Of a stretch of DNA of 24,235 nucleotides, positions 8,914-16,769 are shown piece after piece. A program made the position numbers and the translations under genes. Position 1 is the first letter of the stretch; every line of letters begins with the position of its first letter. Origin of the DNA: Deltaproteobacteria bacterium (GTDB lineage Bacteria > Desulfobacterota > DSM-4660 > Desulfatiglandales > HGW-15). The stretch spans positions 2,583,760 through 2,607,994 of the forward strand of contig CP070840.1 in the NCBI GenBank assembly GCA_020342025.1. Direction: 5' to 3'. Below the pieces are notes generated by a model, which was given only the letters and a program-made list of their open reading frames with translations, searched no databases and was not told the DNA's origin.

Positions 8914-10346
8914 TTCTCCCTCTCTTCTACCACATAATCAACGGTCACCTTGTCTTCGGATTCAGTGGTCGTTTTCAGGGACGCCGGGCTAAGGGCCACC
9001 TTGACGGTCATCGTTCCCGATTTATCTATCCGATCCACGGAAACCTTTTCCGTGTAGAGGGTGGAGACATTTTCGAGGATCCTACTTTCCCCAATGACCT
9101 GGATCCTCTCAGGGGTAAGCTTAGCCTCAAGCAAGCGTATGTTCTCGGGCAACTTCCCCACCCAATCCACTTGGATGGGGAACTCCTGTTTAACCAACAC
9201 ATCCAGCGTCACTTCTACAGCCTGGGGTCTTACATTTTTTAGGACAACGCCGGGGGGAAGCGTTATGTTTTCCTGCGTAATATTGAAGGCATTGAGTCCG
9301 ACCACTGCCTTGCTCAAGTCCAGGCGCACCTTCACCTGCTCCGGCCGGACAGATCTAATGAGAGCACCTGAGCCGCTCAAGTCCAAACGGACCGCATTTA
9401 TTGAGGTGTCCAGTATTTGCATTCTGGGGGCGCGATTCATGTATTCTACGGGAATTTCAAGGGTAACCAGAGTATCCATGCCCCTTGTAAAGCTGAACCA
9501 TACCCCGGATATAAACAGAAATGAGACCAGGGCTGCTATGCCGAGCTCAAGTTTACCTTTCCCCAGACGCCCTTCCACTGTTTCAGGGATCCCCATATGT
9601 TCGCCTAGGATTTCTGCAAGTGCCTCCTTTCCCCTTACACCTTTTAGTTCAACACCTTTAGCGACGGATATGGTTCCCCTTTCCTCGGACACGATAAGGA
9701 CCAGTGCATCGGTTTCTTCGGCCAGTCCCGCAGCAGCCCTATGACGCGTCCCATAGTGGGAAGGAAGGTCGGTTCGTTGAGAGAGAGGCAGCACAGTGCT
9801 TACTTCCGTGACCTTGTCACCCCGAATGATGGCGGCCCCATCATGAACGGGGTTGTCGTGCCAGAAAATACTCAAAATCATCTCCCTCGATAACAGCCCC
9901 TGCCAGGGGATTCCGCTCTGGATGACCTCGCCCAGATCTTCCTTTCCTGGCAAAACGAGCAGGGCCCCCATTCTTCTTCGACCCAGTTCAAACGCAGCTT
10001 CCACGATTTCTTCCACAGGTGTGGTGAACCCTTCACTCAGAGAACCCCAGAGGATGGCTTTTAAGTTCTTTGCCTGCAGCACGGAACGGATCTCATTTCT
10101 AAAGACAACAATTATAATAAGCGCTGCAGCCGCTATGATGCCCTGGATGACCCAACTGGTCACAATAAGTCCTAAAGAGACCGCCATCCTCTGAAAAAAC
10201 CAGAGAAAGGCGATCCCCATCAGGACCCTGAACACGTTAGTCCCCCTGAAAAGGACGTAGAGGCGAAAGAGGATGTAACTGTTTATGGCGATATCAACGG
10301 CATCCTGCCATCGTATGCTTACCAGAAATGTGAGCAGCTTATCCAT
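8910..10346 (-). CDS. Membrane diadenylate cyclase (CdaA/DacA type) fused to YbbR (CdaR-like) repeats
   Basis: The protein makes c-di-AMP from two ATP. Residues about 1-85 contain three membrane spans, as in CdaA. Residues about 100-250 form the DisA_N domain with both catalytic signatures, DGA near 169-171 and RHR near 201-203. An added span near 267-287 is followed by about 190 residues of repeated beta-rich YbbR sequence (for example VKVRLDLSKAVVG, AVEVTLDVLVKQEFPIQVD). In Bacillus and relatives CdaA and its regulator CdaR, a membrane-anchored YbbR protein, are separate neighbouring genes; here one chain carries both. The topology fits: the cyclase would face the cytoplasm and the YbbR part the periplasm. 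ATG at 10346 is preferred; a TTG at 10352, directly abutting the upstream TAA, is the alternative. The stop overlaps the malQ start. Confidence 0.93.
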   Translation of the reverse strand: MDKLLTFLVSIRWQDAVDIAINSYILFRLYVLFRGTNVFRVLMGIAFLWFFQRMAVSLGLIVTSWVIQGIIAAAALIIIVVFRNEIRSVLQAKNLKAILWGSLSEGFTTPVEEIVEAAFELGRRRMGALLVLPGKEDLGEVIQSGIPWQGLLSREMILSIFWHDNPVHDGAAIIRGDKVTEVSTVLPLSQRTDLPSHYGTRHRAAAGLAEETDALVLIVSEERGTISVAKGVELKGVRGKEALAEILGEHMGIPETVEGRLGKGKLELGIAALVSFLFISGVWFSFTRGMDTLVTLEIPVEYMNRAPRMQILDTSINAVRLDLSGSGALIRSVRPEQVKVRLDLSKAVVGLNAFNITQENITLPPGVVLKNVRPQAVEVTLDVLVKQEFPIQVDWVGKLPENIRLLEAKLTPERIQVIGESRILENVSTLYTEKVSVDRIDKSGTMTVKVALSPASLKTTTESEDKVTVDYVVEEREK

Positions 10347-10352
10347 TCCCAA

Positions 10353-10790
10353 TTAATCCGTCACACTAAACCTTAATATCCCAAAAATGTTTCCTTCCTC
10401 ATCAGTGATTTCTACGCGCCACGGGCCCTTCTCGTCATCCCGAAGCCCGATTCTGCTAAATGTTGACCACCGAGGGGTCTTAAGGGAAAGCTTAACTCTT
10501 GCTCTGAGCTTATCTCTGAAATACCACTTGTGGTAAATGATTGTTTTTTCAGGAACAGGGTCAAAGGTGTTAAAACAATAAACTTTACCGATTGTTAGGG
10601 GGAAAACAATGGCTCGGTTCTTGGGACTCGTATCTGATACTCCTTCGCACGTGGCGGCCTGGACAAGCGCCAGTTTTTTGCTCGTCGCTTTGGCTGGGGG
10701 ATCCTTCTCTTGGGCGAATGCTTGCGACAAAAAAGAAGCCAAAAAGATCAGAACGAGAAAAGATATGAGTCGCCTGCGAATAATGGACAT
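10353..10790 (-). CDS. Secreted DUF2914 domain protein
   Basis: The chosen start gives a 145-residue protein beginning MSIIRRRLISFLVLIFLASF, a clear signal peptide with a likely cut after AFA. The mature part matches the DUF2914 pattern: an A-x-C-E-G-V stretch, a GKVYCFNTFDPV motif, then TIIYHKWYFRDK, a W-S-T-F-S-R motif and a closing G-P-W-R-V-E-I-T-D-E-E-G-N block. The domain has no known enzymatic activity, and a small periplasmic beta-sandwich is the likely fold. A GTG at 10844 would lengthen the protein by 18 residues, but the signal peptide and an AAGG about ten bases upstream favour ATG 10790. Its TAA abuts the cyclase gene, making it the first gene of the DUF2914-cdaA-malQ operon. With the YbbR repeats also periplasmic, a partner role there is possible. 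Confidence 0.8.
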   Translation of the reverse strand: MSIIRRRLISFLVLIFLASFLSQAFAQEKDPPAKATSKKLALVQAATCEGVSDTSPKNRAIVFPLTIGKVYCFNTFDPVPEKTIIYHKWYFRDKLRARVKLSLKTPRWSTFSRIGLRDDEKGPWRVEITDEEGNIFGILRFSVTD

Positions 10791-10875
10791 GCTCTTGTGC
10801 CTTGCGGTCTCGTCTCCTTGATAATCTGAAAGGTTTCGGCGCACCGATTGCCAACCAGAATAGTATTGTTATAAA

Positions 10876-10906
10876 ATTATAGCATTAAACAAGGGGGCTT
10901 AATCAA
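10876..10906 (-). promoter_or_regulatory. Putative promoter of the DUF2914-cdaA-malQ operon
   Basis: On the minus strand a perfect TATAAT (10881-10876) is preceded by TTGATT (10906-10901) with a 19-base spacer, longer than the ideal 17. The predicted start lies about 79 bases upstream of the DUF2914 ATG. The region is AT-rich and lies between divergent genes, which supports a promoter here. Confidence 0.4.
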
Positions 10907-10981
10907 ATAAAATATGGTGATTAATAGGGATTCTGGATAGGGAGACGTACCGCGGCATGATTGTCTGTGAGGTTAGGTTGC

Positions 10982-13177
10982 ATGGCAGAGAGTATTCAGG
11001 AGATATTCAAACGTAAGCTTGTCCCTGTCGGTTTCCAGCGCACGATGGGACTCTTTGGAGCCACCACCCTGGGTATCGGTGCCCTCATGGGGGCGGGCAT
11101 ATATGTTCTCATCGGCCTTGCAGCGGGCCATGCCGGACCAGCCGTATGGCTCTCCTACCTGGTTTGCGGCCTACTCAGCCTCCTTTCCGTACTTGTCTTC
11201 GCAGAGCTTTCTCGAAGGGTCCCCGTGACGGGGGGAGGATATGCATTCGCCTATAACGCCCTTGGGAGCTTTTGGGGATTTATGACGGGCTGGCTTCTGG
11301 CCCTGGGCAGCATATTTGCCTGCGCCATGTACGCCACCGGTTTTGCCTACTATTTCTCTCCCCTTCTCCCCCACCACATCCCGGAGCCCGTCATGAAGGG
11401 AATCGCCCTCACGATTATCATGGTCCTGACCGTACTCAACTGTCGCGGCACAAAAGGGGGCGAAAGGGTACAGAAAATCTTCACCTGGGGGAACTTGATA
11501 GTCCTCCTCATCCTCATTTTGCTCGCATTTCGCAAGGCAGACGCGGCGCATCTAAAACCCATGTTCCCTCACGGGCTAGCAGGTATGGGTGGAGCCATCT
11601 CAATCATCTACGTTTCCTTTTTTGGCTATCAACTCATCGCGAACAATTCAGAGGAGATTATGAGTCCAGAAAAGACCGTTCCCAAGGCCATGTTTTTGGC
11701 CATGCTCGTGAGTCTCACTTTTTATGTGGCCGTGGCGATCGTCTCCGTGATGGTCGTGCCCTGGGAGGGCCTCTCTCAATCAAAGGCCCCCCTTGTGGAT
11801 GTGGCCCTCAAGGGGATAGGCAGGTTGGGATGGCTTCTTGTCGCCCTAGGGGGTGTGCTTGCCTCTGCTGCGGCCCTTAACAGCACCCTGCTTTCACAGG
11901 GCAGGCAAATCTTCGCAATGGGCAAAGATAGATTCTTGCCAGGCATCCTGGGGCGTGTCCAAGAGGTCTATAGGACGCCCACAGCGGCTCTATGGGCTGG
12001 TGGCCTGGCTACTATCGCAGCCCTGATCTTCGGCGACTTAACGTTTATCGTGAAATCTGCCAACTTTTGCTTCCTCGCCTCGCTCTTGCCCGCCTCATTT
12101 GCCCTTCGCAGTCTATACAGGTCCTCAGATACCGGTGCGCGCCCGAGTCGCTGGAGGTACTACACCCCTTACGCTGCTTTTTTGGCCAACCTGGCCCTTC
12201 TCCTCACCCTGGATTGGGTCTCCATCGCTTTTGGGCTGCAACTCATGGCCGTCGGTTTTTGCATCTTCTTTTTTTATTCACGAAAGCGCGAAATACGCTC
12301 CCGTACGGGCATGAGCCTGGTGCTCTCCGAGGAAGGAAAAACCACGATTTTTTCCGGTTCCAGAATTCTTGTCCCTGTGGCCAATCCTCAGACCCAGCCC
12401 GTGCTATTCACTATTTCGGAGGCCCTCATCGGAAATCAGGGGGGAGAAGTGGTCGTGTTGAATGTGGTGCAGGCCACGGAACAGATGGACTTCTACTCCT
12501 CTTTATCAGAAGCTGAAGATTCTGTTCACCTGCTTGATCGCTCGACAAAGCTGCCACGGTTGGAGGGTGTGAAGATCAGGCCTGTGGTCCGTGTGTCCCG
12601 GAGCCTACCCAAGGGCATCGTGCATGCTGCCGAAGAGGAGGGCTGTAATCTGATTGTTATGGGCTATGCCGGAGTAGAATCGCCCGAGTCTATCCAGCTC
12701 ATGGAAGAGGTCATCAATAACACACGCACAAATATTGTTCTCTTCAAGCTTAAGGGGGAGTTTAGCCCCAAGCGTATCGCCGTGTCGCTCGGAAGCAGCA
12801 GAAATCTCAACCTCATCGTTAAACTGGCTGGGGTCTTAGCGGATCGCTACGCAGGAGAGATCACTTTTCTGAACGTCCTTCCCCCCAACTACACGGCTGA
12901 GCAAAAGGCCCATTCCGGCAAAATCCTTGTGGAGGCCATCAAGCACCATGTGGCAAAAGCACTCTATCGGATCGAAGTGGCAAGCTCAGAAGAACCTTTG
13001 GACTTTCTGGTGGAGCGGTCTTCCCAATTTGATCTCCTCATTGTGGGGACCACAAAAGTCGGGCTTTTGGAAAGGGCCGTTGTGGGGCCGTTTTCGTCCC
13101 AAATTGTGATGCGCTCGGCCTGTTCGGTGGCCGTGGTCAGGGTGGCGCCCACCGTAAAAAAGTTCCTAAAGGTGTGA
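10982..13177 (+). CDS. APC-superfamily permease with two C-terminal universal stress protein (Usp) domains
   Basis: The 731-residue protein begins with a short cytoplasmic tail and about twelve membrane spans to residue 430. The first span carries GATTLGIGALMGAGIYVLIG, the substrate-site glycine motif of the amino acid-polyamine-organocation superfamily. Two Usp-like domains follow: residues about 457-590 (SRILVPVANP ... CNLIVMGYAG) and about 594-725 (KRIAVSLGSS ... DLLIVGTTKVG). The second retains a recognisable but altered nucleotide-binding glycine pattern ending GPFSSQIV; the first is more degenerate. Cation-coupled import of amino acids or an ion is likely; the substrate is unknown. Some APC-type K+ importers (KimA) have a Usp-like tail controlled by c-di-AMP, an attractive analogy given the divergent cyclase operon. 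ATG 10982 has GAGG nine bases upstream and is preferred over TTG 10961. Confidence 0.9.
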   Translation: MAESIQEIFKRKLVPVGFQRTMGLFGATTLGIGALMGAGIYVLIGLAAGHAGPAVWLSYLVCGLLSLLSVLVFAELSRRVPVTGGGYAFAYNALGSFWGFMTGWLLALGSIFACAMYATGFAYYFSPLLPHHIPEPVMKGIALTIIMVLTVLNCRGTKGGERVQKIFTWGNLIVLLILILLAFRKADAAHLKPMFPHGLAGMGGAISIIYVSFFGYQLIANNSEEIMSPEKTVPKAMFLAMLVSLTFYVAVAIVSVMVVPWEGLSQSKAPLVDVALKGIGRLGWLLVALGGVLASAAALNSTLLSQGRQIFAMGKDRFLPGILGRVQEVYRTPTAALWAGGLATIAALIFGDLTFIVKSANFCFLASLLPASFALRSLYRSSDTGARPSRWRYYTPYAAFLANLALLLTLDWVSIAFGLQLMAVGFCIFFFYSRKREIRSRTGMSLVLSEEGKTTIFSGSRILVPVANPQTQPVLFTISEALIGNQGGEVVVLNVVQATEQMDFYSSLSEAEDSVHLLDRSTKLPRLEGVKIRPVVRVSRSLPKGIVHAAEEEGCNLIVMGYAGVESPESIQLMEEVINNTRTNIVLFKLKGEFSPKRIAVSLGSSRNLNLIVKLAGVLADRYAGEITFLNVLPPNYTAEQKAHSGKILVEAIKHHVAKALYRIEVASSEEPLDFLVERSSQFDLLIVGTTKVGLLERAVVGPFSSQIVMRSACSVAVVRVAPTVKKFLKV

Positions 13178-15604
13178 TCAGGGGATGCGAAAGGACAAAC
13201 TCTCCATTAATGGCTTAAAGTGATTCACCCACGCCTGTGCTGTTTGATCTCCATTTTCTGCCCTGTTCTGTAATTCTTTATAGCTCGATTGGAATATCTC
13301 GTAACAGATGTTCTGAACCGTCCACAAGTTCACCTGAAAAGGCAACGACTTTAGAAGGCTCACAGCAGACGTCAAATTTTGGAGTTTGGACAGATCAGCG
13401 GGATCTGCCGAGAACGCTTTGGTCATGCGTTCGAGTCGCTTTCTGATGGAGAACTCAAGTGTGGCCGCATCCAGGGTGACACCTTCCTCCTTCGCTTCTT
13501 CCAAAAGCGATTGGATGAGTTCAAGATCAAACGGCTCTTTCTCAAAGGCTCCGCGGAGACTCTTGGTGAGGATGAACTCGGCGACCATGCTAAGGGCCTT
13601 TGGAGAGGGTAGACCTGAATCTTTAAAAAAGCGCATCAGTGGGGCATAGTCTTCATAGAGCTGGCGATAGATACCCTCTGCGTCTTCTAAGGCCGACTCT
13701 GTGATCATGCCCAAAATTCTATGCTCTTCATCCCGGAAAAGGGATTTGAGGGCGTATGTTGATCCCTCAAACTGCCTGTCCAGGCGTCTAATGGTCTCCG
13801 GGAAATCCGCCCTATCGAAGGGACTGGAAAGATCCTGCGCCATATTCTCATAGACATCATCATTCACGTATTCCTTAACGCCACAGGCCAGGTTGTGGTT
13901 TCCCAAATGCAGGGTCCCAAAGCTCAAGACGGCTGACTCATGGGTGATCTCGGACATGAACCGGGCCTTCCCCGTCAGGAGTCTTGCCTTTCCAGCCTCC
14001 GTAACCCTGACCTCCTCCTGATCAGCCGTATAACAATAAAAGGAAGACTGTGTTTCATACTCCCTGAAGAGGCTACATATGGCATAATGCGCGCCCACCT
14101 TCTTGAGGTCAGCGACAGCCGGTCTGGCGGATTTTCCGTAAATACGACCACCATCTCCATGTTCAGGTATGTTGCTCTTGGCCTGAGCTAGATGTTCCAG
14201 AAAGGAGGGTTCCAGGTCCTGGTCCAAGATTTCCCGGGCCAACTGAAGCACGCGTGCGGCATACTGTAGGATCTGAATCGTCTCAATGCCGGAGAGCTCG
14301 TCAAAAAACCACCCGCAACTGGTGTACATGAGCATGACGTGGCGTTGAAGCTCCAGGAGCTTGAGCGCGGCTATTTTTTCCATTTCGTTCGGGTCGTGCG
14401 TTCCGTGGCGACGCAGAAAATTGTCCACGTTGGCTGGCGATCGGTCCAGAATGACCTGGATGTAGTCATTTCGCGCATCCCAGGGATCCTTCAAGAATAA
14501 TCGCGCTTTCTCATCATAAATGGGCTTGATGGTATCTCTTAGCCAGTCCAGGGCCTCCCTTAGCGGGGTGCGCCACGCTTGATTCCAGTCGGCATGCTTG
14601 CCCGTATGGCATCCACAATTGCTCCTCCAGCGCTCCACCCCATGGGCACAGCTCCATGACGTGTTCTCAAGGATCTCCACTTCGTGAGTAGGCGGATGTT
14701 TTTCCAGATAGGCGCCATAGTTGGTCAAATGAGCCAATCCTTTGGACTGGATGGTGTCAAGGGCATACGCCAGAGCCATGTCTCCGAAGCGGTGATGGTG
14801 TCCGTAGCTCTCCCCATCTGTGGCAAGATGGACAAGCTGGGGTCTATCATCTTTCTTCGAGAAACCACCCAAAATTCTTCGCGCAAAGGACTCACCGCTG
14901 CTTAGAAGCTTTTCAAAGGCAACCGCACGGGAGATGGGACCATTGTAAAAGAAAAGGACGATGCTACGACCTGAGGGGAGTTTAGCCAAATAGGGCATCG
15001 TGGCATCAATCTTTTCTCCCTTAACATCCTCCCACTTTCCGCCGTCCAGGGACCTGATCCGACTCGCCTGGTGCGGTGCAAGAATGGTGAACCGCACTCC
15101 CTGTTCCGAAAGGATATCAAGGGTCTCCAGGTCCACGGCTGTTTCGGGTAACCACATACCCTCTGACTTGCGGCCAAAGCGCTTCTCGAAATCCCGAATA
15201 CCCCAGAGAACCTGGGTGTACTTATCCTGGCTTTCTGCTAATGGGGGGATCATGTGGTTGTAAGCCTGGGCCAAGGCTGATCCATGCCCTGAGAAATTCC
15301 TCTGGCTCTCCCGATCAGCCTCAAGGATGGCACCGTAGACATCAGGAGCATGCTTCTCCATCCACTTGAGCAGCGTGGGACCGAAGTTAAAACTGATCTT
15401 TGCGTAGTTGTTGACCATTTGAACGATCCGGTCCTGCGCATCCAGGATGCGGGACCTGGCATTGGGCGCATAACACTCTGCCGTGATTCGCTCGTTCCAA
15501 TCGTGGTATGGGTAAGCGGAATCCTGAAGTTCAATGGCCTCAAGCCAAGGATTCTCACGAGGCGGTTGGTAGAAGTGACCATGAATGCAGATGTATCGTT
15601 CCAT
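13178..15604 (-). CDS. Glycoside hydrolase family 57 protein with DUF3536 C-terminal domain
   Basis: This 808-residue cytoplasmic protein has no signal peptide. The N-terminal third is a GH57 barrel: an early HGHFYQPPRENPW motif, SGHGSALAQAYNHMIPPLA near 105-123, the nucleophile motif GMWLPETAVD with E154, and HLATDGESYGHHH with the probable acid/base D263. A cysteine-containing C-H-T-G motif followed by W-R-T-P-L-R-E-A is typical of this subgroup. The remainder is a long helical DUF3536-type region. GH57 enzymes act on alpha-glucans as amylases, glucanotransferases or branching enzymes; a retaining alpha-glucan hydrolase or transferase is expected, but exact specificity cannot be read. It is the last gene of the minus-strand glg row, about 106 bp downstream of the DHH gene. 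Its stop directly faces that of the APC permease. No strong ribosome site is visible. Confidence 0.9.
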   Translation of the reverse strand: MERYICIHGHFYQPPRENPWLEAIELQDSAYPYHDWNERITAECYAPNARSRILDAQDRIVQMVNNYAKISFNFGPTLLKWMEKHAPDVYGAILEADRESQRNFSGHGSALAQAYNHMIPPLAESQDKYTQVLWGIRDFEKRFGRKSEGMWLPETAVDLETLDILSEQGVRFTILAPHQASRIRSLDGGKWEDVKGEKIDATMPYLAKLPSGRSIVLFFYNGPISRAVAFEKLLSSGESFARRILGGFSKKDDRPQLVHLATDGESYGHHHRFGDMALAYALDTIQSKGLAHLTNYGAYLEKHPPTHEVEILENTSWSCAHGVERWRSNCGCHTGKHADWNQAWRTPLREALDWLRDTIKPIYDEKARLFLKDPWDARNDYIQVILDRSPANVDNFLRRHGTHDPNEMEKIAALKLLELQRHVMLMYTSCGWFFDELSGIETIQILQYAARVLQLAREILDQDLEPSFLEHLAQAKSNIPEHGDGGRIYGKSARPAVADLKKVGAHYAICSLFREYETQSSFYCYTADQEEVRVTEAGKARLLTGKARFMSEITHESAVLSFGTLHLGNHNLACGVKEYVNDDVYENMAQDLSSPFDRADFPETIRRLDRQFEGSTYALKSLFRDEEHRILGMITESALEDAEGIYRQLYEDYAPLMRFFKDSGLPSPKALSMVAEFILTKSLRGAFEKEPFDLELIQSLLEEAKEEGVTLDAATLEFSIRKRLERMTKAFSADPADLSKLQNLTSAVSLLKSLPFQVNLWTVQNICYEIFQSSYKELQNRAENGDQTAQAWVNHFKPLMESLSFRIP

Positions 15605-15710
15605 TTTTGGTGTATCTCTCTTTATAAATTATGATATCCACTTCCCTTTTCTATGGAAAGAAGACAGGAACGGGAACTAGCCTGCTGAGGAATTGTTTAA
15701 GCGAAGGGAT

Positions 15711-16733
15711 TCAGAATTTCAGACGCCCTCTAATAAAACGACCGAGGGCAGTTCCATAGCCTTTGATCCCCATTTGTCTGAGGGTTTCCAATGGGATCTC
15801 TGCCCTGGCAGCACCGCTATGTCCGCCAGCCAGGCCTAAATGTCCAAAGGCACGACCAACCAATTTCCCCGCATCCTTGCGGTATCCGTCGTTTCGGATG
15901 ATGACGATCACGTTGCCTTCGTAAACACCTGAAACGAAGGTCCAGCCCATGCCATGGACACGATTAAAAAAATCAGCCACCTGTACGCAGATATCTCCAC
16001 TGGGGACTTTGCCCAGGTGAGAATAGATCCCTCTTTTCGTCACGATCCGATTCGCCAGCGCCGTTTCAAAATAGCGAAGGTCCGTGTCTCTCAACTCGGA
16101 TCTCTCAATCTTTCTCAAAACATTCATGTTGACATACGGAAAAATGTACTGAAATTGCCTCACATCCTTCTCATTGCCTCCGCGCTCGAAATTGGCTGTG
16201 TCCGTCTTGATACCGTAAAGGAGTCCGGTTGCAAGCGGCCGGGAAGGCTTGATTCCGGCCTCACGGAGATATTCGATGAGGATCGTTGAATTGGCACCAT
16301 ATTCCGGGCGGATATCTACATAAGGGGCATTCCATTTTTTTACTATGGGGTGATGGTCTATAATGGCATCGTATCTAAGGGTCTCAAAGATCTCGGAATG
16401 GCTGGGTTGCGAATCCACCAAAACTTTATGTGTAAAATCTTTGACAGAAACTTTGCTCATTTTCTCCATTGGAATCTTCAGAAGTTCCATCATGGCAAGA
16501 TTGTCTAGACGCTGGATTTCGTTTATGTAGGCAATTTGAGTCCTGTGCGCATGCTTCCATAGCAAACGTTTGACGGCCAAGGCGCTGGCCATGGCATCGG
16601 GATCAGCATTAATGGTGATCAAGACGCTGTCCTGACCTCCAAAGAGTTTCAGAAAGGTTCGCACCCGTTCCCGCGCGCTTCGGGCTGGACCTTTGGGTTT
16701 TTTGGTGTTTTTTACCGTCCTCTTTGAACGCAT
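15711..16733 (-). CDS. DHH/DHHA1 family phosphoesterase (NrnA/DhhP-like)
   Basis: The 340-residue protein starts with a highly basic tail of about 24 residues. The DHH domain follows with LITINADPDAMASALAVK (metal ligands D44 and D46), a VLVDSQPSH motif with D107, and IIDHHPI with D126-H127-H128. A DHHA1 domain near the C-terminus ends with the substrate-binding AGGHSGAARAEIP. Stand-alone DHH-DHHA1 enzymes are manganese-dependent phosphodiesterases. They act on nanoRNA and 3'-phosphoadenosine phosphate (NrnA), or on c-di-AMP and pApA (DhhP-type). Sequence alone does not decide between these. The ATG at 16733 follows GAGG at ideal spacing; an in-frame TTG at 16751 is less likely. The gene sits 36 bp downstream of glgB and may be co-transcribed. 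With a c-di-AMP synthase encoded 5 kb away, c-di-AMP or pApA turnover is a notable possibility. Confidence 0.88.
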   Translation of the reverse strand: MRSKRTVKNTKKPKGPARSARERVRTFLKLFGGQDSVLITINADPDAMASALAVKRLLWKHAHRTQIAYINEIQRLDNLAMMELLKIPMEKMSKVSVKDFTHKVLVDSQPSHSEIFETLRYDAIIDHHPIVKKWNAPYVDIRPEYGANSTILIEYLREAGIKPSRPLATGLLYGIKTDTANFERGGNEKDVRQFQYIFPYVNMNVLRKIERSELRDTDLRYFETALANRIVTKRGIYSHLGKVPSGDICVQVADFFNRVHGMGWTFVSGVYEGNVIVIIRNDGYRKDAGKLVGRAFGHLGLAGGHSGAARAEIPLETLRQMGIKGYGTALGRFIRGRLKF

Positions 16734-16769
16734 GGATCCTCTATTAGTCAAGCCACCATATTCAGTCTG

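Noticed and set aside
9061..9744. 227-residue plus-strand open frame opposite the cyclase
   Set aside because: It has biased Ser/Thr/Pro composition and no motifs, and lies wholly within a gene with intact DisA_N and YbbR features.
10851..10981. c-di-AMP (ydaO-type) riboswitch upstream of the permease
   Set aside because: The leader is short and AT-rich with no visible set of paired stems of the expected size.
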